Assembly: GCF_003385235.1 (NCBI RefSeq)
Contig: NZ_PQIA01000023.1
Location: 124,001 to 188,000, forward strand
DNA from: Amycolatopsis circi
GTDB lineage: Bacteria > Actinomycetota > Actinomycetes > Mycobacteriales > Pseudonocardiaceae
DNA length: 64,000 nt
Direction of reading: 5' to 3'
Below, in pieces: positions 42,071 through 52,299 of the stretch. The notes below the pieces were generated by a model. The model was not told where the DNA came from and did no database searches. It saw nothing but the letters and a program-made list of their open reading frames with translations. Made by a program: the position numbers and the translations under genes. Within the stretch, counting starts at the first letter, position 1, and each line of letters begins with the position of its first letter.

Positions 42071-45000
42071 ATGCGGATCGGGGTGCTGGGGGGCGTCGTC
42101 GCGTGGGACGGCGCGGGCGGGACGGTCGCCGTCGGCGGGCCGCGAGGCCGGGCGCTGCTTGCCTTGCTCGCGGCGGACGCCGGGCGGTTCGTGTCCGCCG
42201 AGCGGCTCATCGACGGCCTCTACGGCGAGGAACCTCCGGACGGCGCGGCCAACGCGCTCCAATCGCAGGTCTCGCGGCTGCGCAGCGCGCTGAAACTGCC
42301 GATCGAACTCACCTCGGCGGGGTACCGCCTCCGGATCGAACCGGACGAAGTGGACGCCCACCGCTTCGAACGACTGGCCAGCGAGGGCCGCCGCGAACTG
42401 GCCGAGGGCGACCCGACGCGGGCCAGCGACCTGCTCGGCGAGGCTCTGGCGCTGTGGCGCGGACCGGCGTTCGCCGACGTCTCTGCCGCTGAGGTCCAGT
42501 CCACCCGGCTGACCGAGCTGCGCGCCGAGGCGGCGGCCGACCGAGCCGACGCGGAGATCTCGCTCGGGCGCGCCGCCGATGTCCTCGACGAACTGCGCAC
42601 CGCCATCGCCGAGGATCCGCAGCGCGAACGGCCGCGGGCCCAGCTGGTGCGAGCGCTGCACGCGGCTGGCCGGACAGCCGAGGCGCTGGCCGCGTTCGAG
42701 GACGCCCGTCGCACGCTCGCCGACGAACTGGGCGCGGACCCTGGTCCAGACCTCACCGAGGCGCATCTGGCCGCCCTGCGCGGCGAGTCCGCGAACGCCG
42801 CGACGCCGTTGCCCGCACAGCTCACCAGCTTCGTCGGCCGGGACAGCGAGCTGAAGCAGGTCGCGGATCTCCTGCGGCAGGCCCGGCTCGTCACGCTGCT
42901 CGGCCCGGGCGGGACCGGGAAGACCCGGCTGGCCGTCGAAGCCGCGGCGGACGCGGGACCGTGCGTCTTCGTGGAGCTGGCCCCGCACGTCGCCGACGAC
43001 GTTCCGCAGGCCGTTCTCACCGCGCTCGGCCTGCGCGAAGGGGCCCGCGGTCGGCAGGATCCCGTCGACCGACTTGTCTCGGCATTGCGCGACCAAGCGA
43101 CGTTGCTGGTGCTGGACAACTGCGAACACGTCATCGCCGCGGCCGCGCGGTTGGTCGCGCAACTGCTGCCCGCCTGCCCCGGCCTGCGCGTCCTCGCGAC
43201 GAGCCGGGAACCGCTCGGCATCACCGGCGAACAGCTGGTGCCGATCCCCCGCCTGGCCGTTCCGCCGCCCGGCGCGCCCGCCGCCGAGATCTATCCCGCG
43301 GTCCGGCTGTTCCTCGACCGCGCTCGGGCGAGCGACCCCGCGTTCCGGCTGACCGACGAGACGGCGGCCGACGTCGTACGGATCTGCACCGCGCTCGACG
43401 GCCTTCCGCTCGCCCTGGAACTGGCCGCCGCCCGCGTGCGCACTCTGCCGGTCGCCGACATCGCCGCGCGGCTCGACGACCGCTTCCAGCTCCTCGCCCG
43501 CGGCAGCCGCACTGCCGACGAGCGGCACCAGTCGCTCCGCGGCGTCGTGGAGTGGAGCTGGGATCTCCTCGATGACGACGAACGCCGCCTCGCCCGGAGG
43601 CTGACCGTCTTCACCGGCGGCGCGACCCTCGCGTACGCCGAGCAGGTGTGCGACGTTCCCGTCGATCTGCTCCCCGAACTCGCCGACAAGTCGCTTGTCG
43701 AACCTGCGAGCGGGCGCTACCGAATGCTGGAGACGATCCGCGCGTTCTGCGCGGAAAAGCTCGATGCCGCAGGCGAGACCGAGCGTTTCCGGCACGCCCA
43801 CGCACAGGCCTTCCTGCGGCTCGCCGAAGAAGCCGACCCGAAGCTGCGCACTGCGGAACAGCTGGACTGGCTGCGGAAAATCGACGCTGAATACGACAAC
43901 ATCGTGGCCGCGCTCAGATGGTCGGCCGCGGCAGATCCGTCGACTGCCTTGCGGATCGCCACCGCATTGTCGATGTATTGGTGGCTGCGCGGACGACGTT
44001 ACGAAGGCGCGGCGCTGTCGATGGACGTCGTGCGCCACTGCGAAGCGGAGCCGCCGGAAGGACACCGCGAGCAATTCCTCATGTGCCTGCTGACCGCGAT
44101 GGCCGGTGCTCCCGAAGCCGCCGAGACGGCCAGCTCTCGGTCCTATGTGGAGCGATACCTGGTGGACAGTTCCTGGACCCCGGAGCATCCGATGATGCTC
44201 ATGCTGTCCGGCGTCGTGCTCGGACCGCCGGAGGACGACGACGCGCGGCTCCGGCTGTCCGGGCTCGAGAAGCATCCCGACCCGTGGCTCACCGCGCTCG
44301 TGCCGATGGGCGACGGGCTGCGCTCGATTCTCGCCGGGAAACTCGACGAAGCCGAACGCGGTCTCCGAGAAGGCGAAGCACGTTACCGAGCGCTCGGCGA
44401 ACGCTGGGGATTGTCGATGGCGCTCGACCACCTGTCGCAGCTGCTGGTTTTGCGCGGCCGTCACGAAGAAGCACTCGCCGCGATGACCGAGTCCCTGTCG
44501 CTGATGCAGACGCTCGGCGCGACCGACGACTACGCGGACCTGCTGTGCCGTCGCGGCGACAGCCGGGCGTTGCGCGGCGATTTCGAAGGCGCGAAGGCCG
44601 ACTACGAGCGAACCGTCGAGCTGGCCCACCGCACCGGCATGCCCGAGACGCGAGGCAGCGGTCACGTCGGCTTGTCGCACCTCGCGCGCCGCTCCGGCGA
44701 CCTGGCCGGCGCGCGGACCCTCGCCGAGCAAGCGCTCGCCGAATGCGCCGCGGACTCGTTCTCGGCCGCCATCGTGCGGGCAGTCGCGTCGATCGCGCTC
44801 GGCTGGATCGACGTGGCCGAGCACCGCCCGGAGGACGCCCGCCGCCGGATGCGGCTGGCGGTCGAGATCGCGCACCGCTGGCATGACCACGGGTCACTGG
44901 CCACCGCGTTCGAGGGAGTCGCCGGGGTCTTCGCCGAGGAAGGCCGGTTCGCCGACGCCGCTACTCTGCTCGGCGCGGCCGCCGCGGTGCGCGGGACCGC

Positions 45001-45148
45001 CGTGCCCGGCCAGCACGATGTCGCGCAGGTCACCGTGGCCGCGGAGAAGGCACTCGGATCCGGCGGGTTCGCCGCCGCCTACACCGCCGGCAAGCAGCTC
45101 GAACCGCATCAACGGCTCGCGTTGGCCGGATTGTCCCCGGTTCAGTGA
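42071..45148 (+). CDS. AfsR/SARP-type regulator with NB-ARC ATPase and TPR domains
   Basis: 1025 residues: winged-helix OmpR-like DNA-binding domain (1-80, LANRGRAL-type start PRGRALLALLA and NALQSQVSRLRSAL), bacterial transcriptional activation domain (about 85-240), NB-ARC ATPase with Walker A GPGGTGKTRL (near 278), Walker B LLVLDNCEHV, ATSREPLG and GLPLALELAAARV, and a TPR-rich C-terminal half (about 580-1010). This plan belongs to large SARP-like regulators of actinomycete secondary metabolism. TAGGCT lies 6 nt before the ATG (42059-42064), a leaderless pattern. It is divergent from the glycan operon by 132 bp; a regulatory link is possible but unproven. Confidence 0.88.
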   Translation: MRIGVLGGVVAWDGAGGTVAVGGPRGRALLALLAADAGRFVSAERLIDGLYGEEPPDGAANALQSQVSRLRSALKLPIELTSAGYRLRIEPDEVDAHRFERLASEGRRELAEGDPTRASDLLGEALALWRGPAFADVSAAEVQSTRLTELRAEAAADRADAEISLGRAADVLDELRTAIAEDPQRERPRAQLVRALHAAGRTAEALAAFEDARRTLADELGADPGPDLTEAHLAALRGESANAATPLPAQLTSFVGRDSELKQVADLLRQARLVTLLGPGGTGKTRLAVEAAADAGPCVFVELAPHVADDVPQAVLTALGLREGARGRQDPVDRLVSALRDQATLLVLDNCEHVIAAAARLVAQLLPACPGLRVLATSREPLGITGEQLVPIPRLAVPPPGAPAAEIYPAVRLFLDRARASDPAFRLTDETAADVVRICTALDGLPLALELAAARVRTLPVADIAARLDDRFQLLARGSRTADERHQSLRGVVEWSWDLLDDDERRLARRLTVFTGGATLAYAEQVCDVPVDLLPELADKSLVEPASGRYRMLETIRAFCAEKLDAAGETERFRHAHAQAFLRLAEEADPKLRTAEQLDWLRKIDAEYDNIVAALRWSAAADPSTALRIATALSMYWWLRGRRYEGAALSMDVVRHCEAEPPEGHREQFLMCLLTAMAGAPEAAETASSRSYVERYLVDSSWTPEHPMMLMLSGVVLGPPEDDDARLRLSGLEKHPDPWLTALVPMGDGLRSILAGKLDEAERGLREGEARYRALGERWGLSMALDHLSQLLVLRGRHEEALAAMTESLSLMQTLGATDDYADLLCRRGDSRALRGDFEGAKADYERTVELAHRTGMPETRGSGHVGLSHLARRSGDLAGARTLAEQALAECAADSFSAAIVRAVASIALGWIDVAEHRPEDARRRMRLAVEIAHRWHDHGSLATAFEGVAGVFAEEGRFADAATLLGAAAAVRGTAVPGQHDVAQVTVAAEKALGSGGFAAAYTAGKQLEPHQRLALAGLSPVQ

Positions 45149-45209
45149 ACGGGTACCACGCCGTCGGGGGGTACGCAGCGCCGCACCGGAGCGCGTAGCC
45201 TTCCCTGCC

Positions 45210-46394
45210 GTGCGGAATGTAGTTGTGATCGGTGGGGGAATCGTCGGGCTGTCGGTCGCGTGGGAGCTGTCCCAGCGCGGTCAGGACGTGACGGTGCTCG
45301 AAAAGGAAGCTAGCTGGGCGGCGCACCAGACCGGGCACAACTCCAATGTCGTGCACGCTGGGCTCTACTACAAGCCGGGCTCGTTCAAGGCGCGGATGTC
45401 GGTCGGCGGCAACCGGTCCATTGTGGATTTCGCCCGGCAGTACGGGGTGCCCGTCGAGGTGTGCGGCAAGCTCGTCGTGGCCACGCGGGAGGAGGAGATC
45501 CCCGCGCTGGACACGCTGGCCCAGCGGGCCGAGGCCAACGGCGTGCCGGCCAAGCGGATCACCCCCGAACAGGCCCGCGAGTACGAGCCGGAGGTGTCCT
45601 GCGTCGCCGCGCTGCGCGTCGAGTCGACCGGGATCATCGACTTCCCGGCGGTGTGCGCGGCGCTCGTGCGACTGCTCGACGAGGCGGACGCGGACCTGCG
45701 GCTGAACACGCCCGCGCTGGGCATCCGCCCGGCTCGCGGCGGCGGGGTCGAGGTGGCCACCGGCTCCGAGGTGCTGCACGCGGACGCGCTGGTCAACTGC
45801 GCCGGCCTGCACGCGGACCGCGTCGCCGAACTGGCCGGCCTCACGCCGAGCGCGCGCATCGTGCCGTTCCGCGGCGAGTACTACGAGCTGAAGCCGGAGC
45901 GCCGCCACCTCGTGCGAGGCCTGATCTATCCGGTGCCGGACCCGACGCTGCCGTTCCTCGGCGTGCACCTGACCCGCATGCTGGACGGCAGCGTCCACGC
46001 TGGCCCGAACGCCGTGCTCGCGCTGCGCCGCGAGGGTTACCGCTGGGCGGACGTGTCGGTGAAGGACCTCGCCGACGTCGCCCGCTTCCCGGGGGTCTGG
46101 AAGCTCGCGCGGAAGTACGCGTACCCGACCGGCCTCGAAGAGGTGCTGCGGTCGTTCTCGAAGAAGCGGTTCGCCGCCAGCCTCGCGCAGCTCGTGCCCG
46201 CGGTCACCGAGGACGACATCGTGCGCCACGGTTCGGGCGTGCGGGCACAGGCGCTGCGCCCGGACGGTTCGCTGGTGGACGACTTCCTCATCGAGTCCGC
46301 GAAGGACCAGGTGCACGTGCTCAACGCGCCGAGCCCGGCGGCGACGAGCGCGCTGGAGATCGCCAAGTACATCGCCGACCAGGTGACTGACTGA
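45210..46394 (+). CDS. lhgO: L-2-hydroxyglutarate oxidase
   Basis: 394-residue FAD oxidoreductase of the DAO family that oxidises L-2-hydroxyglutarate to 2-oxoglutarate. VIGGGIVGLSVAWEL binds FAD; TGHNSNVVHAGLYYKPGS, ESTGIIDFPAV, VPFRGEYYEL and the C-terminal PSPAATSALEIA are hallmark LhgO blocks. GTG 45210 lies 8 nt after a TAGCCT box (45196-45201), suggesting a leaderless message. A 53-bp palindrome follows the stop, shared with the convergent lipoprotein gene. Confidence 0.9.
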   Translation: MRNVVVIGGGIVGLSVAWELSQRGQDVTVLEKEASWAAHQTGHNSNVVHAGLYYKPGSFKARMSVGGNRSIVDFARQYGVPVEVCGKLVVATREEEIPALDTLAQRAEANGVPAKRITPEQAREYEPEVSCVAALRVESTGIIDFPAVCAALVRLLDEADADLRLNTPALGIRPARGGGVEVATGSEVLHADALVNCAGLHADRVAELAGLTPSARIVPFRGEYYELKPERRHLVRGLIYPVPDPTLPFLGVHLTRMLDGSVHAGPNAVLALRREGYRWADVSVKDLADVARFPGVWKLARKYAYPTGLEEVLRSFSKKRFAASLAQLVPAVTEDDIVRHGSGVRAQALRPDGSLVDDFLIESAKDQVHVLNAPSPAATSALEIAKYIADQVTD

Positions 46395-46407
46395 CGCCTG
46401 GCCAAGT

Positions 46408-46460
46408 GCCGTGAAGGGCCCCTTGAGGGAATCTGATTCCCTCAAGGGGCCCTTCACGGC
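46408..46460. repeat. 53-bp perfect palindrome, probable bidirectional terminator (copy 2)
   Basis: Perfect 26-bp arms (46408-46433, 46435-46460) flank a single base. It matches the element at 14777-14831 except for paired substitutions in both arms (GGACTCC becomes GGGCCCC), which keep pairing. It lies between two convergent stop codons. Confidence 0.85.
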
Positions 46461-46490
46461 TCCGCAGCTGGCAAGTCCGATGTAGACGGT

Positions 46491-47492
46491 TCAGGAGGGC
46501 AGATTCCCCGACACCATCGGGATTCCCGCCTTGATCACGTCGCACGCCTTGGTCTTGTCGGACAGCTGCCCGCTGACGATCTGGATCGAGGCGGTGTCCG
46601 AAACCGAGAGCCCGGCCGCGCAGATCACGCCGCCGGAATCGTTGAAGTTCGGGAACAGCGACCACTTCCGGCCGTTCGCGTCGATCTGCTCGGTCGGCGC
46701 GACGTCCATGCCGGGCCAGCGTTTCAGCGGCACGTCCGGGCCGACCCAGACCTCGAACGGCTTCTGCCCGCCGTCGCCGTCGGTGTCTTTCCACAGGCAG
46801 TAGGTCACGTTGGGCGTGATGACCTTGGAGCTGTCCAGTTCGCCGTTCGGCACCATCTTCAACTGCTGCGCCTGCTCCGGCTTCAGCAGCTGACACGGGT
46901 TGACCGACGCGAGCGGCCCGGTCGGCGCGGTGCCCTCCGGCGGGGTGCTCGGCGTGATCGGCGGCGCGGGCTGCCCGCCCGGCAGATGCGCGGCCGCCTG
47001 CGGAATGACCTTCTTCGCGCGCTCGCACGCCTGTGCTTCGTCCGAAAAGGACACGCTCACGAAGGCGAACGACTTCGGCCCGAGCGTCGTGTACAGGTCG
47101 CAGCTGCCGCCCATGAACCCGGCGTAGCGCGTCCACGGAAACCCGCCCAGTTGCACCGGATCGGCCTTCTTGATCGCGCCCTGGAGGTAGTCGTCGAGGC
47201 TCAGGTCCACCGACCAGCCGACGGACATGACGATCGTGTGCTCGGTGTCCGTCGCGGTCCACAGGCACATCGCGGGCGCGCGCTGCGCCTTGCTGGCCTT
47301 CACCGACCTGCCCGGCGGCTTGTAACCGAGCCCGGCGAGCTGCTTCGCGTCGAGCAGCGAGCACGGGTCGACGACCTGCGTGACCGGCCCCTGTCCCGGC
47401 ACCGGCGAAGCCACGCCGCTCACCTGCTGCGTGCACCCGGCGAGCAGCATCGCGACCGCCGCCAGGGCGACCGCCGCTCCCTTGAACCTCAT
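46491..47492 (-). CDS. DUF3558-type lipoprotein with two repeats
   Basis: 333-residue lipoprotein: signal peptide with lipobox LLAGC (Cys20), then two similar halves, each with a Pro-Cys-x-Leu-Leu opening (DPCSLLDAKQLAGLGY and NPCQLLKPEQAQQLKM) and a central Cys-Leu-Trp (AMCLWTAT, TYCLWKDT), joined by a Pro/Thr linker near 175-205. This is the actinomycete DUF3558 fold in tandem. Function is unknown; it is outside the membrane. ATG follows GGAGGCAGC. Confidence 0.85.
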   Translation of the reverse strand: MRFKGAAVALAAVAMLLAGCTQQVSGVASPVPGQGPVTQVVDPCSLLDAKQLAGLGYKPPGRSVKASKAQRAPAMCLWTATDTEHTIVMSVGWSVDLSLDDYLQGAIKKADPVQLGGFPWTRYAGFMGGSCDLYTTLGPKSFAFVSVSFSDEAQACERAKKVIPQAAAHLPGGQPAPPITPSTPPEGTAPTGPLASVNPCQLLKPEQAQQLKMVPNGELDSSKVITPNVTYCLWKDTDGDGGQKPFEVWVGPDVPLKRWPGMDVAPTEQIDANGRKWSLFPNFNDSGGVICAAGLSVSDTASIQIVSGQLSDKTKACDVIKAGIPMVSGNLPS

Positions 47493-47569
47493 CAGCTGCC
47501 TCCTCCGCTCCGCACCCTACTGACCAGCGGGGTCCGGCACCTGCGGAACGGGAAGGAACAACCCGGCGA

Positions 47570-48043
47570 TCACGGTTTCGGTACCGCGCGGCGCAGAACG
47601 GCCGCGCTCACCCCGGAAGCGAGCACGACCGCTGCCGCCGCGACGAGCACGATCGCCATCGTGGCCCCGCTCACCTGCGGACGGTTCGGATGCGAGTTCG
47701 GCACCGTCAGCACGACCCCGGCGCCTGCCGTCGCGACCACCAGCCCGAGCAGCCAGATCCGCAGCGAGCCCTGGCGAAGCGTGGTGCTGAATTTCGCGTC
47801 GGCAGAACGGAAAAACGGCCGCCGGTCCCGCCCGCGGAGCAGCATGACCCCGCTGATGACCGCGCAGAACGCCGCGGCGGCGATCAGCATCAGCCCGAAC
47901 TGGAACGACGGATGCGTGCGCGGCTGCGCGGTGAACAGCAACCAGCAAGCGGTCGCGAACACCGCGAAGGCCAGCGCATAGTCCACTGTGGCCAGTAGGC
48001 CCGCCTTGCGCAGGGCAGGGAAGAGGGCTCTGTCGGATTCCAT
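47570..48043 (-). CDS. Four-helix membrane protein, unknown function
   Basis: 157 residues with four hydrophobic helices (about 18-37, 48-70, 95-115, 128-150) and a positively charged middle loop (LLRGRDRRPFFRSADAKF). No family recognised. It lies 26 bp after serS and 77 bp before the DUF3558 gene on the same strand and could be read from either unit. The palindromic GTCCACTGTGG motif is at 47981-47991 within the coding sequence. Confidence 0.68.
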   Translation of the reverse strand: MESDRALFPALRKAGLLATVDYALAFAVFATACWLLFTAQPRTHPSFQFGLMLIAAAAFCAVISGVMLLRGRDRRPFFRSADAKFSTTLRQGSLRIWLLGLVVATAGAGVVLTVPNSHPNRPQVSGATMAIVLVAAAAVVLASGVSAAVLRRAVPKP

Positions 48044-48069
48044 CTGAGGTTGTCTCGCCTTCGCGAAGA

Positions 48070-49338
48070 TCAGCGCTTGACCGGCTCCAGGACCTCAAGC
48101 CCGCCGAGGAACGGACGCAGCGCCACGGGCACCCGGACCGAACCGTCGGGCTGCTGGTGGTTTTCCACGATCGCGACGATCCAGCGCGTGGTCGCCAGCG
48201 TGCCGTTCAGCGTGGCGGCCGTCTGCGGTTTGCCGTTGTCGTCGCGGTAGCGGACCGACAGCCGGCGGGCCTGGAACGTGGTGCAGTTGGACGTCGAGGT
48301 CAGCTCGCGGTAGGTCTCCTGCGTCGGGACCCACGCCTCGCAGTCGTACTTGCGGTAGGCGGACGTGCCGAGGTCGCCGGTCGCGGTGTCGATGACCCGG
48401 TACGGGACCTCGATCGCGGCGAGCATGTCCTCTTCCCAGCCCAGCAGCCGCTCGTGTTCGGCCTCGGCCTCCTCCGGCTTGGCGAAGACGAACATCTCGA
48501 CCTTGTCGAACTGGTGCACGCGGATGATGCCGCGGGTGTCCTTGCCGTACGACCCGGCCTCGCGGCGGTAACACGACGACCAGCCGGCGTAGCGGCGCGG
48601 ACCGGCTCCGAGGTCGAGGATCTCGTCCGAGTGGTAGCCCGCGAGCGGGACCTCCGACGTGCCGACCAGGTACAGGTCGTCGTCGCGCAGCCGGTACACC
48701 TCCGACGAGTGCGCGCCGAGGAAGCCGGTGCCGGCCATGATCTCCGGGCGCACCAGCGACGGCGTGATCATCGGCGTGAAGCCGTTCGCCATCGCGCGCG
48801 CCACGGCCATGTTCAGCAGGGCCAGCTGCAGCTGCGCGCCGACGCCGCACAGGAAGTAGAACCGCGAGCCCGACACCTTCGCGCCGCGCTCCATGTCGAG
48901 CGCGCCGAGGCCTTCCATCAGCTCGAGGTGGTCGCGCGGGGCGAAGTCGAACGACGGCACCTCGCCGACGGTCTTCAGCACCGCGAAGTCGTCCTCGCCG
49001 CCGATCGGCGCGTCCGGGTGCACCAGGTTCGGCAGGACGCGGAACAGCTGGTCGAACTCCTCCGAGGCCTCGTTCTGCTCGACCTCGGCGGCCTTGACCT
49101 GCGCCGACAGGTCCTTGGCGCGGGCGAGCAGGGCGGGCTTCTCCTCCGGGGAGGCCTTCGGCACCTGCTTGGACACGGACTTCTGCTCGGCCCGCAGCTT
49201 GTCGGCGGTGGCGATCGCAGAGCGGCGACGCGTGTCGAGGCCGAGCAGCTTGTCGACCACTCCCTCGTCCTCGCCACGGGCACGCTGCGACGCGCGCACG
49301 GCTTCCGGGTCTTCGCGCAGAGTCCTGGGGTCAATCAC
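48070..49338 (-). CDS. serS: Seryl-tRNA synthetase
   Basis: Class II aminoacyl-tRNA synthetase charging tRNA-Ser, 422 residues as usual. The N-terminal helical arm (about 30-105) is followed by the catalytic core: motif 2 in [17 protein letters not shown] and [23 protein letters not shown], and motif 3 in [18 protein letters not shown] 49338 begins [12 protein letters not shown], the normal SerRS start. TACCCT lies 7 nt upstream (49346-49351), so the message is probably leaderless. Confidence 0.97.
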   Translation of the reverse strand: MIDPRTLREDPEAVRASQRARGEDEGVVDKLLGLDTRRRSAIATADKLRAEQKSVSKQVPKASPEEKPALLARAKDLSAQVKAAEVEQNEASEEFDQLFRVLPNLVHPDAPIGGEDDFAVLKTVGEVPSFDFAPRDHLELMEGLGALDMERGAKVSGSRFYFLCGVGAQLQLALLNMAVARAMANGFTPMITPSLVRPEIMAGTGFLGAHSSEVYRLRDDDLYLVGTSEVPLAGYHSDEILDLGAGPRRYAGWSSCYRREAGSYGKDTRGIIRVHQFDKVEMFVFAKPEEAEAEHERLLGWEEDMLAAIEVPYRVIDTATGDLGTSAYRKYDCEAWVPTQETYRELTSTSNCTTFQARRLSVRYRDDNGKPQTAATLNGTLATTRWIVAIVENHQQPDGSVRVPVALRPFLGGLEVLEPVKR

Positions 49339-49491
49339 GGACAGAAGGGTAGTCGCAGGCCAGCCGTGAGTTCGACGCGGTTTCCCGTACACACTGTGCG
49401 GCGCCCTGAAGACAACCCGACAGTCTGATCGTTGTCGCCCGTTTCCCGCGCTCCCCATACTCGCTAGAACCCCGGAGCGGAGGGAACTCAC

Positions 49492-50772
49492 ATGACCGAC
49501 GACCTGCTCTCGCGCCACCGCGCGGTGCTCCCGTCCTGGATGTCCCTGCTGTACGACGAGCCGATCGAAATCGTGCACGCGCAGGATCGCCGGCTCACCG
49601 ATTCCGCCGGCCGCACCTACCTCGACTTCTTCGCCGGCGTGCTCACCAACGCCATGGGCTACGACATCGCCGCGATCAGCGACGCCGTCCGCAAGCAGCT
49701 GGACACCGGCGTCCTGCACACCTCGACGCTGTACCTGATCCGCTCGCAGGTGGAGCTTGCCGAGCGGATCGCGGAGCGCTCCGGCATCCCGGACGCGAAG
49801 GTGTTCTTCACCAACTCCGGCAGCGAGGCGAACGACACCGCGCTGATGCTCGCCACCCAGTACCGCCGCAGCAACCAGGTGCTGGCGATGCGGAACTCCT
49901 ACCACGGCCGGTCGTTCGGAACGGTCGCGATCACCGGCAACCGCGGCTGGTCGGCGTCTTCGCTGAGCCCGATCAAGGTCAACTACGTCCACGGCGGCTA
50001 CCGCTACCGCAGCCCCTTCCGCGACCTGCCCGACGCGGCCTACATCGACGCCTGCGTCGCCGACCTGGTGGAACTCCTGGAAACCGCCACCGCGGGCGAC
50101 GTGGCCTGCCTGATCGCCGAGCCGATCCAGGGCGTCGGCGGTTTCAGCTCGCCGCCGGACGGCCTGTTCAAGGCGATGAAGGAAGTCCTGGACGAGCACG
50201 GCATCCTGTTCGTCTCCGACGAGGTCCAGACCGGCTGGGGCCGCACCGGCGACCACTACTGGGGCATCCAGGCCCACGACGTGGTGCCGGACATGATGAC
50301 CTTCGCCAAGGGACTGGGAAACGGCCTGGCAGTAGGCGGCGTGGTCGCCAGGGGCGACGTCATGGACTGCTTCCAGGCAGAGTCGTTCTCCACCTTCGGC
50401 GGCAACCCGGTGTCCATGCAGGGCGCGCTCGCCGTCCTGGACTACATCGACGACCACGACCTGCAAGCCAACTGCAAAGCCCGGGGCGACCAGCTGATGC
50501 GGGGCCTGCGCGCGGCGAACAGCCCCTTCGTCGGCGAAGTACGCGGCAAGGGCCTGATGATCGGCGTGGAACTCGTCGAACCCGGCACCACGACGCCGAA
50601 TGTCGCCGCCGCCAAACAGATGCTGGAAGAAACCAAAAAGCGCGGCCTGCTCATCGGAAAGGGCGGTCTGCACAAAAACGTACTGCGCATCGGCCCGCCG
50701 ATGACGCTCACCGAAGCCGAGGCCGCCGAAGGGCTGCAGATCCTGCTCGACTCACTGGCCGCTCTGTCCTGA
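49492..50772 (+). CDS. Class III aminotransferase (AGXT2-like)
   Basis: 426-residue PLP enzyme. [13 protein letters not shown] and SYHGRSFG bind cofactor, [12 protein letters not shown] and [17 protein letters not shown] carry the Asp, and the PLP lysine is in [26 protein letters not shown] and [12 protein letters not shown] are typical. Closest general group is alanine-glyoxylate/beta-alanine-pyruvate aminotransferases; the natural substrate is not certain. ATG follows GGAGGGAAC. Intergenic 49339-49491 contains the divergent promoter region with serS. Confidence 0.88.
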   Translation: MTDDLLSRHRAVLPSWMSLLYDEPIEIVHAQDRRLTDSAGRTYLDFFAGVLTNAMGYDIAAISDAVRKQLDTGVLHTSTLYLIRSQVELAERIAERSGIPDAKVFFTNSGSEANDTALMLATQYRRSNQVLAMRNSYHGRSFGTVAITGNRGWSASSLSPIKVNYVHGGYRYRSPFRDLPDAAYIDACVADLVELLETATAGDVACLIAEPIQGVGGFSSPPDGLFKAMKEVLDEHGILFVSDEVQTGWGRTGDHYWGIQAHDVVPDMMTFAKGLGNGLAVGGVVARGDVMDCFQAESFSTFGGNPVSMQGALAVLDYIDDHDLQANCKARGDQLMRGLRAANSPFVGEVRGKGLMIGVELVEPGTTTPNVAAAKQMLEETKKRGLLIGKGGLHKNVLRIGPPMTLTEAEAAEGLQILLDSLAALS

Positions 50773-50821
50773 CCGCTCGGCCCCGCGGTTTTGTCGTACC
50801 CCGGTGCGAAGATCCGTGCTC

Positions 50822-51358
50822 ATGAAGACCGAACAGTTCTGGGCCCTGATCGACGAGGCACGCGGTCAGGCGTCCGCACCGGACGACAGCTACGAAGTAG
50901 CCGAACAAGCCTGCGCGCTGCTCGCCGCGCGTCCGCGGAAGGAGATCGTGGCCGCCCAGCAGATCATCTGCGACCTGCTGGACGACTCCTACCGCGGGCC
51001 GCTGTGGGCAGCCGCCTACCTGGTCAACGGCGGCTGCTCCGACGACGGCTTCGACTACTTCCGCGGCTGGCTGATCCTGCGAGGCCGGGAAGTCTTCGAG
51101 CGGATCGTGGCCGCCCCGGACGAACTGGACGACCTGCCCGCGGCGCGCGAGGCCGTGACGGACGGCGAAGAACTGGAGTGCGAAGCCACCCTGGGCATCG
51201 CTTCGAGCGCGCACCTCGACGCGACCGGAGAGGAGCTTCCCGCTGACTCGTTCACCATCCGGTACCCGCCGCTGGACCCCGACTGGGAGTTCGATTACGA
51301 GGACGCCGCCGAGATGCGGCGCAGGCTGCCTCGCTTGGCCGCGGTCTGCTTGAACTGA
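50822..51358 (+). CDS. DUF4240-family protein
   Basis: 178 residues. MKTEQFWALIDEAR at the start, DDSYRGPLWAAAYLVNGGCSDDGFDYFRGWLI in the middle and RLPRLAAVC at the end are the DUF4240 pattern. The family is found in actinomycetes near immunity and regulatory genes, without an assigned activity. It follows the aminotransferase by 50 bp on the same strand. ATG 50822 begins the conserved helix; no other start fits. Confidence 0.8.
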   Translation: MKTEQFWALIDEARGQASAPDDSYEVAEQACALLAARPRKEIVAAQQIICDLLDDSYRGPLWAAAYLVNGGCSDDGFDYFRGWLILRGREVFERIVAAPDELDDLPAAREAVTDGEELECEATLGIASSAHLDATGEELPADSFTIRYPPLDPDWEFDYEDAAEMRRRLPRLAAVCLN

Positions 51359-51391
51359 TTCCGCGGCACTGCATCCTGCCCGGCTGGCCGG

Positions 51392-52297
51392 TCAGCGCCG
51401 GACGAAGCGGGCCACGTGCTCGGCGAGCGCCTCCCCCGCGTCCTCCTGCAGGAAGTGCCCGGCGCCGGCGATCGTCGGGTGGTCCAGACCAGCCGCCCCG
51501 CGCATCGACCGCTGCAGAATCGGCCCCATCGCCCCGGTGATCGGATCCCCATCGGAGAACGCACACAGGAACGGCACGTCCAACTCCGTCAGTACAGCCC
51601 AAGCCGCCCGGTTGGCCTCCGACGCCGGATCATCCGGCCGCGTCGGCACCAGCCCGGGCATGGCCCGCGGTCCAGCCTTGTACATCTCGTTCGGGAACGG
51701 CGCGTCGTAAGCCGCCCGGACCTCCTCCGACAGCGGCGTCTGGCACCCAGACTGCACACACCGCCCGACGTCCAGGATCTGCGCGCCCTCGACCGCCTCG
51801 CGGAACTTGTGCCACACCGGCGGCATGTCCACGTCTCCGGTCGGCAGCCCGGTGTTGGCCGCGACCACCCCGGCGATCCGCCCCGGGTTCTCGGCCACCA
51901 GCCGCAGCCCGATCAGCCCGCCCCAGTCCTGCCCCACGACCGTGACGCCGTTCAGCCCCAGGACGTCGAACGAGAACCGGCGCATCCACTCGACGTGCCG
52001 CGCGTAGCTGTGGTCGACGATCTCCGCGGGCTTGTCCGACCGGCCGAACCCGACCAGGTCCGGCGCGATCGCCCGCAGCCCGGCGTCGGCCAGCACCGGA
52101 AGCATCTTCCGGTAGAGGTAGGACCAGCTCGGCTCGCCGTGGAGCAGCAGAACGGGCGGCCCGTCCGCGGGCCCGGCCTCGACGTAGCCGACTCTGATCA
52201 GCCCGCCGTCCGGGTCGGACAGATCGGTGTAGCGAGGTTCGAAGGCGAAATCGGGCAGGTCCGCGAACCGGTCTTCCGGCGTCCTGAGGAGTCGCAC
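51392..52297 (-). CDS. Haloalkane dehalogenase-like alpha/beta hydrolase
   Basis: 301-residue alpha/beta hydrolase with haloalkane dehalogenase features: HGEPSWSYLYRKM oxyanion region, nucleophile Asp and adjacent Trp in VGQDWGG (Asp about 124), LTELDVPFLCAFSDGDPI with the late Asp, and catalytic His in AGAGHFLQED. The Asp-Trp pair is the halide-site signature, so dehalogenation is plausible, though some members act on other substrates. GTG 52297 is chosen because TAACGT lies 7 nt upstream (leaderless pattern); an in-frame GTG at 52306 adds three residues. A perfect dyad (52300-52319) covers the promoter. Confidence 0.82.
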   Translation of the reverse strand: MRLLRTPEDRFADLPDFAFEPRYTDLSDPDGGLIRVGYVEAGPADGPPVLLLHGEPSWSYLYRKMLPVLADAGLRAIAPDLVGFGRSDKPAEIVDHSYARHVEWMRRFSFDVLGLNGVTVVGQDWGGLIGLRLVAENPGRIAGVVAANTGLPTGDVDMPPVWHKFREAVEGAQILDVGRCVQSGCQTPLSEEVRAAYDAPFPNEMYKAGPRAMPGLVPTRPDDPASEANRAAWAVLTELDVPFLCAFSDGDPITGAMGPILQRSMRGAAGLDHPTIAGAGHFLQEDAGEALAEHVARFVRR

Positions 52298-52299
52298 GG

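Noticed and set aside
41939-44890. Very long minus-strand reading frame fused in front of the second DegT gene
   Set aside because: It lies antisense to the AfsR-like gene, which has clear NB-ARC motifs. The DegT protein starts at GTG 41938 with a good ribosome-binding site.
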